Assembly: GCA_937974845.1 (NCBI GenBank)
Contig: CALJVC010000068.1
Location: 1 to 5,772 of the forward strand
Length of the DNA: 5,772 nucleotides
Origin: an uncultured Pseudogracilibacillus sp.
GTDB taxonomy: Bacteria; Bacillota; Bacilli; Bacillales; Amphibacillaceae
Reading direction: 5' to 3'
Position 1 is the first letter of the stretch, and each line of letters opens with the position of its first letter. Under the pieces are notes generated by a model that saw only the letters and a program-made list of their open reading frames with translations, had not been told where the DNA came from and searched no databases. The translations under genes and the position numbers were made by a program. Below, piece by piece: positions 5,640 to 5,772 of the stretch.

Positions 5640-5715
5640 AAGACTCGCCATGCAGGTACCTATTGAATAGGTTTACGACCTGTTCTGAGCGGTTGTAGCA
5701 CTGGTGCTACGTAAG
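5640..5715 (-). promoter_or_regulatory. Ribosomal protein L21 leader (cis-regulatory mRNA structure)
   Basis: Between the promoter and the rplU ribosome binding site the minus-strand RNA has two structures. The first is the tight hairpin GTAGCAC-CA-GTGCTAC (5710-5695). The second has an outer stem CAGGT/ACCTG (5682-5678 with 5657-5653) enclosing the hairpin ACCTATT-C-AATAGGT (5672-5658). They are joined by the segment AACCGCTCAGAA and followed by GGCGAGTC, which I recall as typical of the Firmicutes L21 leader family. Such leaders are thought to let L21, or a co-encoded ribosomal protein, repress its own operon. Exact boundaries are approximate. Confidence 0.75.
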
Positions 5716-5727
5716 TTTAACATAGAA

Positions 5728-5756
5728 AGCATATCACGAATGTATTATCTTGTCAA
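5728..5756 (-). promoter_or_regulatory. Sigma-A promoter of the rplU-prp-rpmA operon
   Basis: On the minus strand TTGACA (5756-5751, a perfect -35) is followed by a 17-nt spacer and TATGCT (5733-5728, 4 of 6 matches to TATAAT including the key first TA and last T). The predicted start point is near 5721, giving a leader of about 105 nt before rplU, which contains the L21-type structure. Confidence 0.85.
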
Positions 5757-5772
5757 ACATAAGCCTTAGTTT

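Noticed and set aside
5353..5670. 105-codon plus-strand reading frame opposite rplU
   Set aside because: It is the Phe-rich reverse image of the Lys/Glu-rich L21 gene and its leader; no independent support.

Overview
The window looks like chromosome of a low-GC, endospore-forming member of the Bacillales. The evidence is the gene block rplU-prp-rpmA-obg-pheA, an L27 precursor with the Firmicutes-type N-terminal extension next to its protease gene prp, an L21-type mRNA leader, and a SafA-like LysM spore-coat protein. The species cannot be named from the sequence. Every gene I accept lies on the minus strand, so transcription runs from right to left.

Right part (about 5772 to 4556): a strong sigma-A promoter, a structured leader, then rplU (L21), prp (protease that matures L27) and rpmA (L27), with a 15-nt gap and then a 7-nt overlap between genes. 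The block ends in a 102-bp imperfect palindrome with 15-bp perfect arms and a T-run, which resembles an elaborate terminator. In Bacillus subtilis spo0B lies between rpmA and obg. Here the gap is only 157 bp and holds the palindrome instead.

Centre (4515 to 2249): obg (ribosome-assembly GTPase, three domains intact) and pheA (prephenate dehydratase with ACT domain). The pheB (ACT protein) gene usually found between them in B. subtilis is also absent.

Left part (2248 to 1): an AT-rich, dyad-filled intergenic region; a short stand-alone response-regulator receiver whose phospho-acceptor Asp is replaced by Glu; a SafA-like LysM protein with a TTG start, preceded by a sigma-K-like promoter and an 18-bp inverted repeat that also covers its ribosome binding site; and an ammonia-type NAD synthetase (nadE) cut by the left edge of the window. 

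The genes fall into translation and ribosome assembly (rplU, prp, rpmA, obg), metabolism (pheA, nadE) and probably sporulation or signalling (safA-like gene, receiver). No mobile element, CRISPR array, tRNA or rRNA was seen. The points most worth following up are the Asp-to-Glu orphan receiver, the palindrome in the place of spo0B, and the promoter/inverted-repeat arrangement at the LysM gene.
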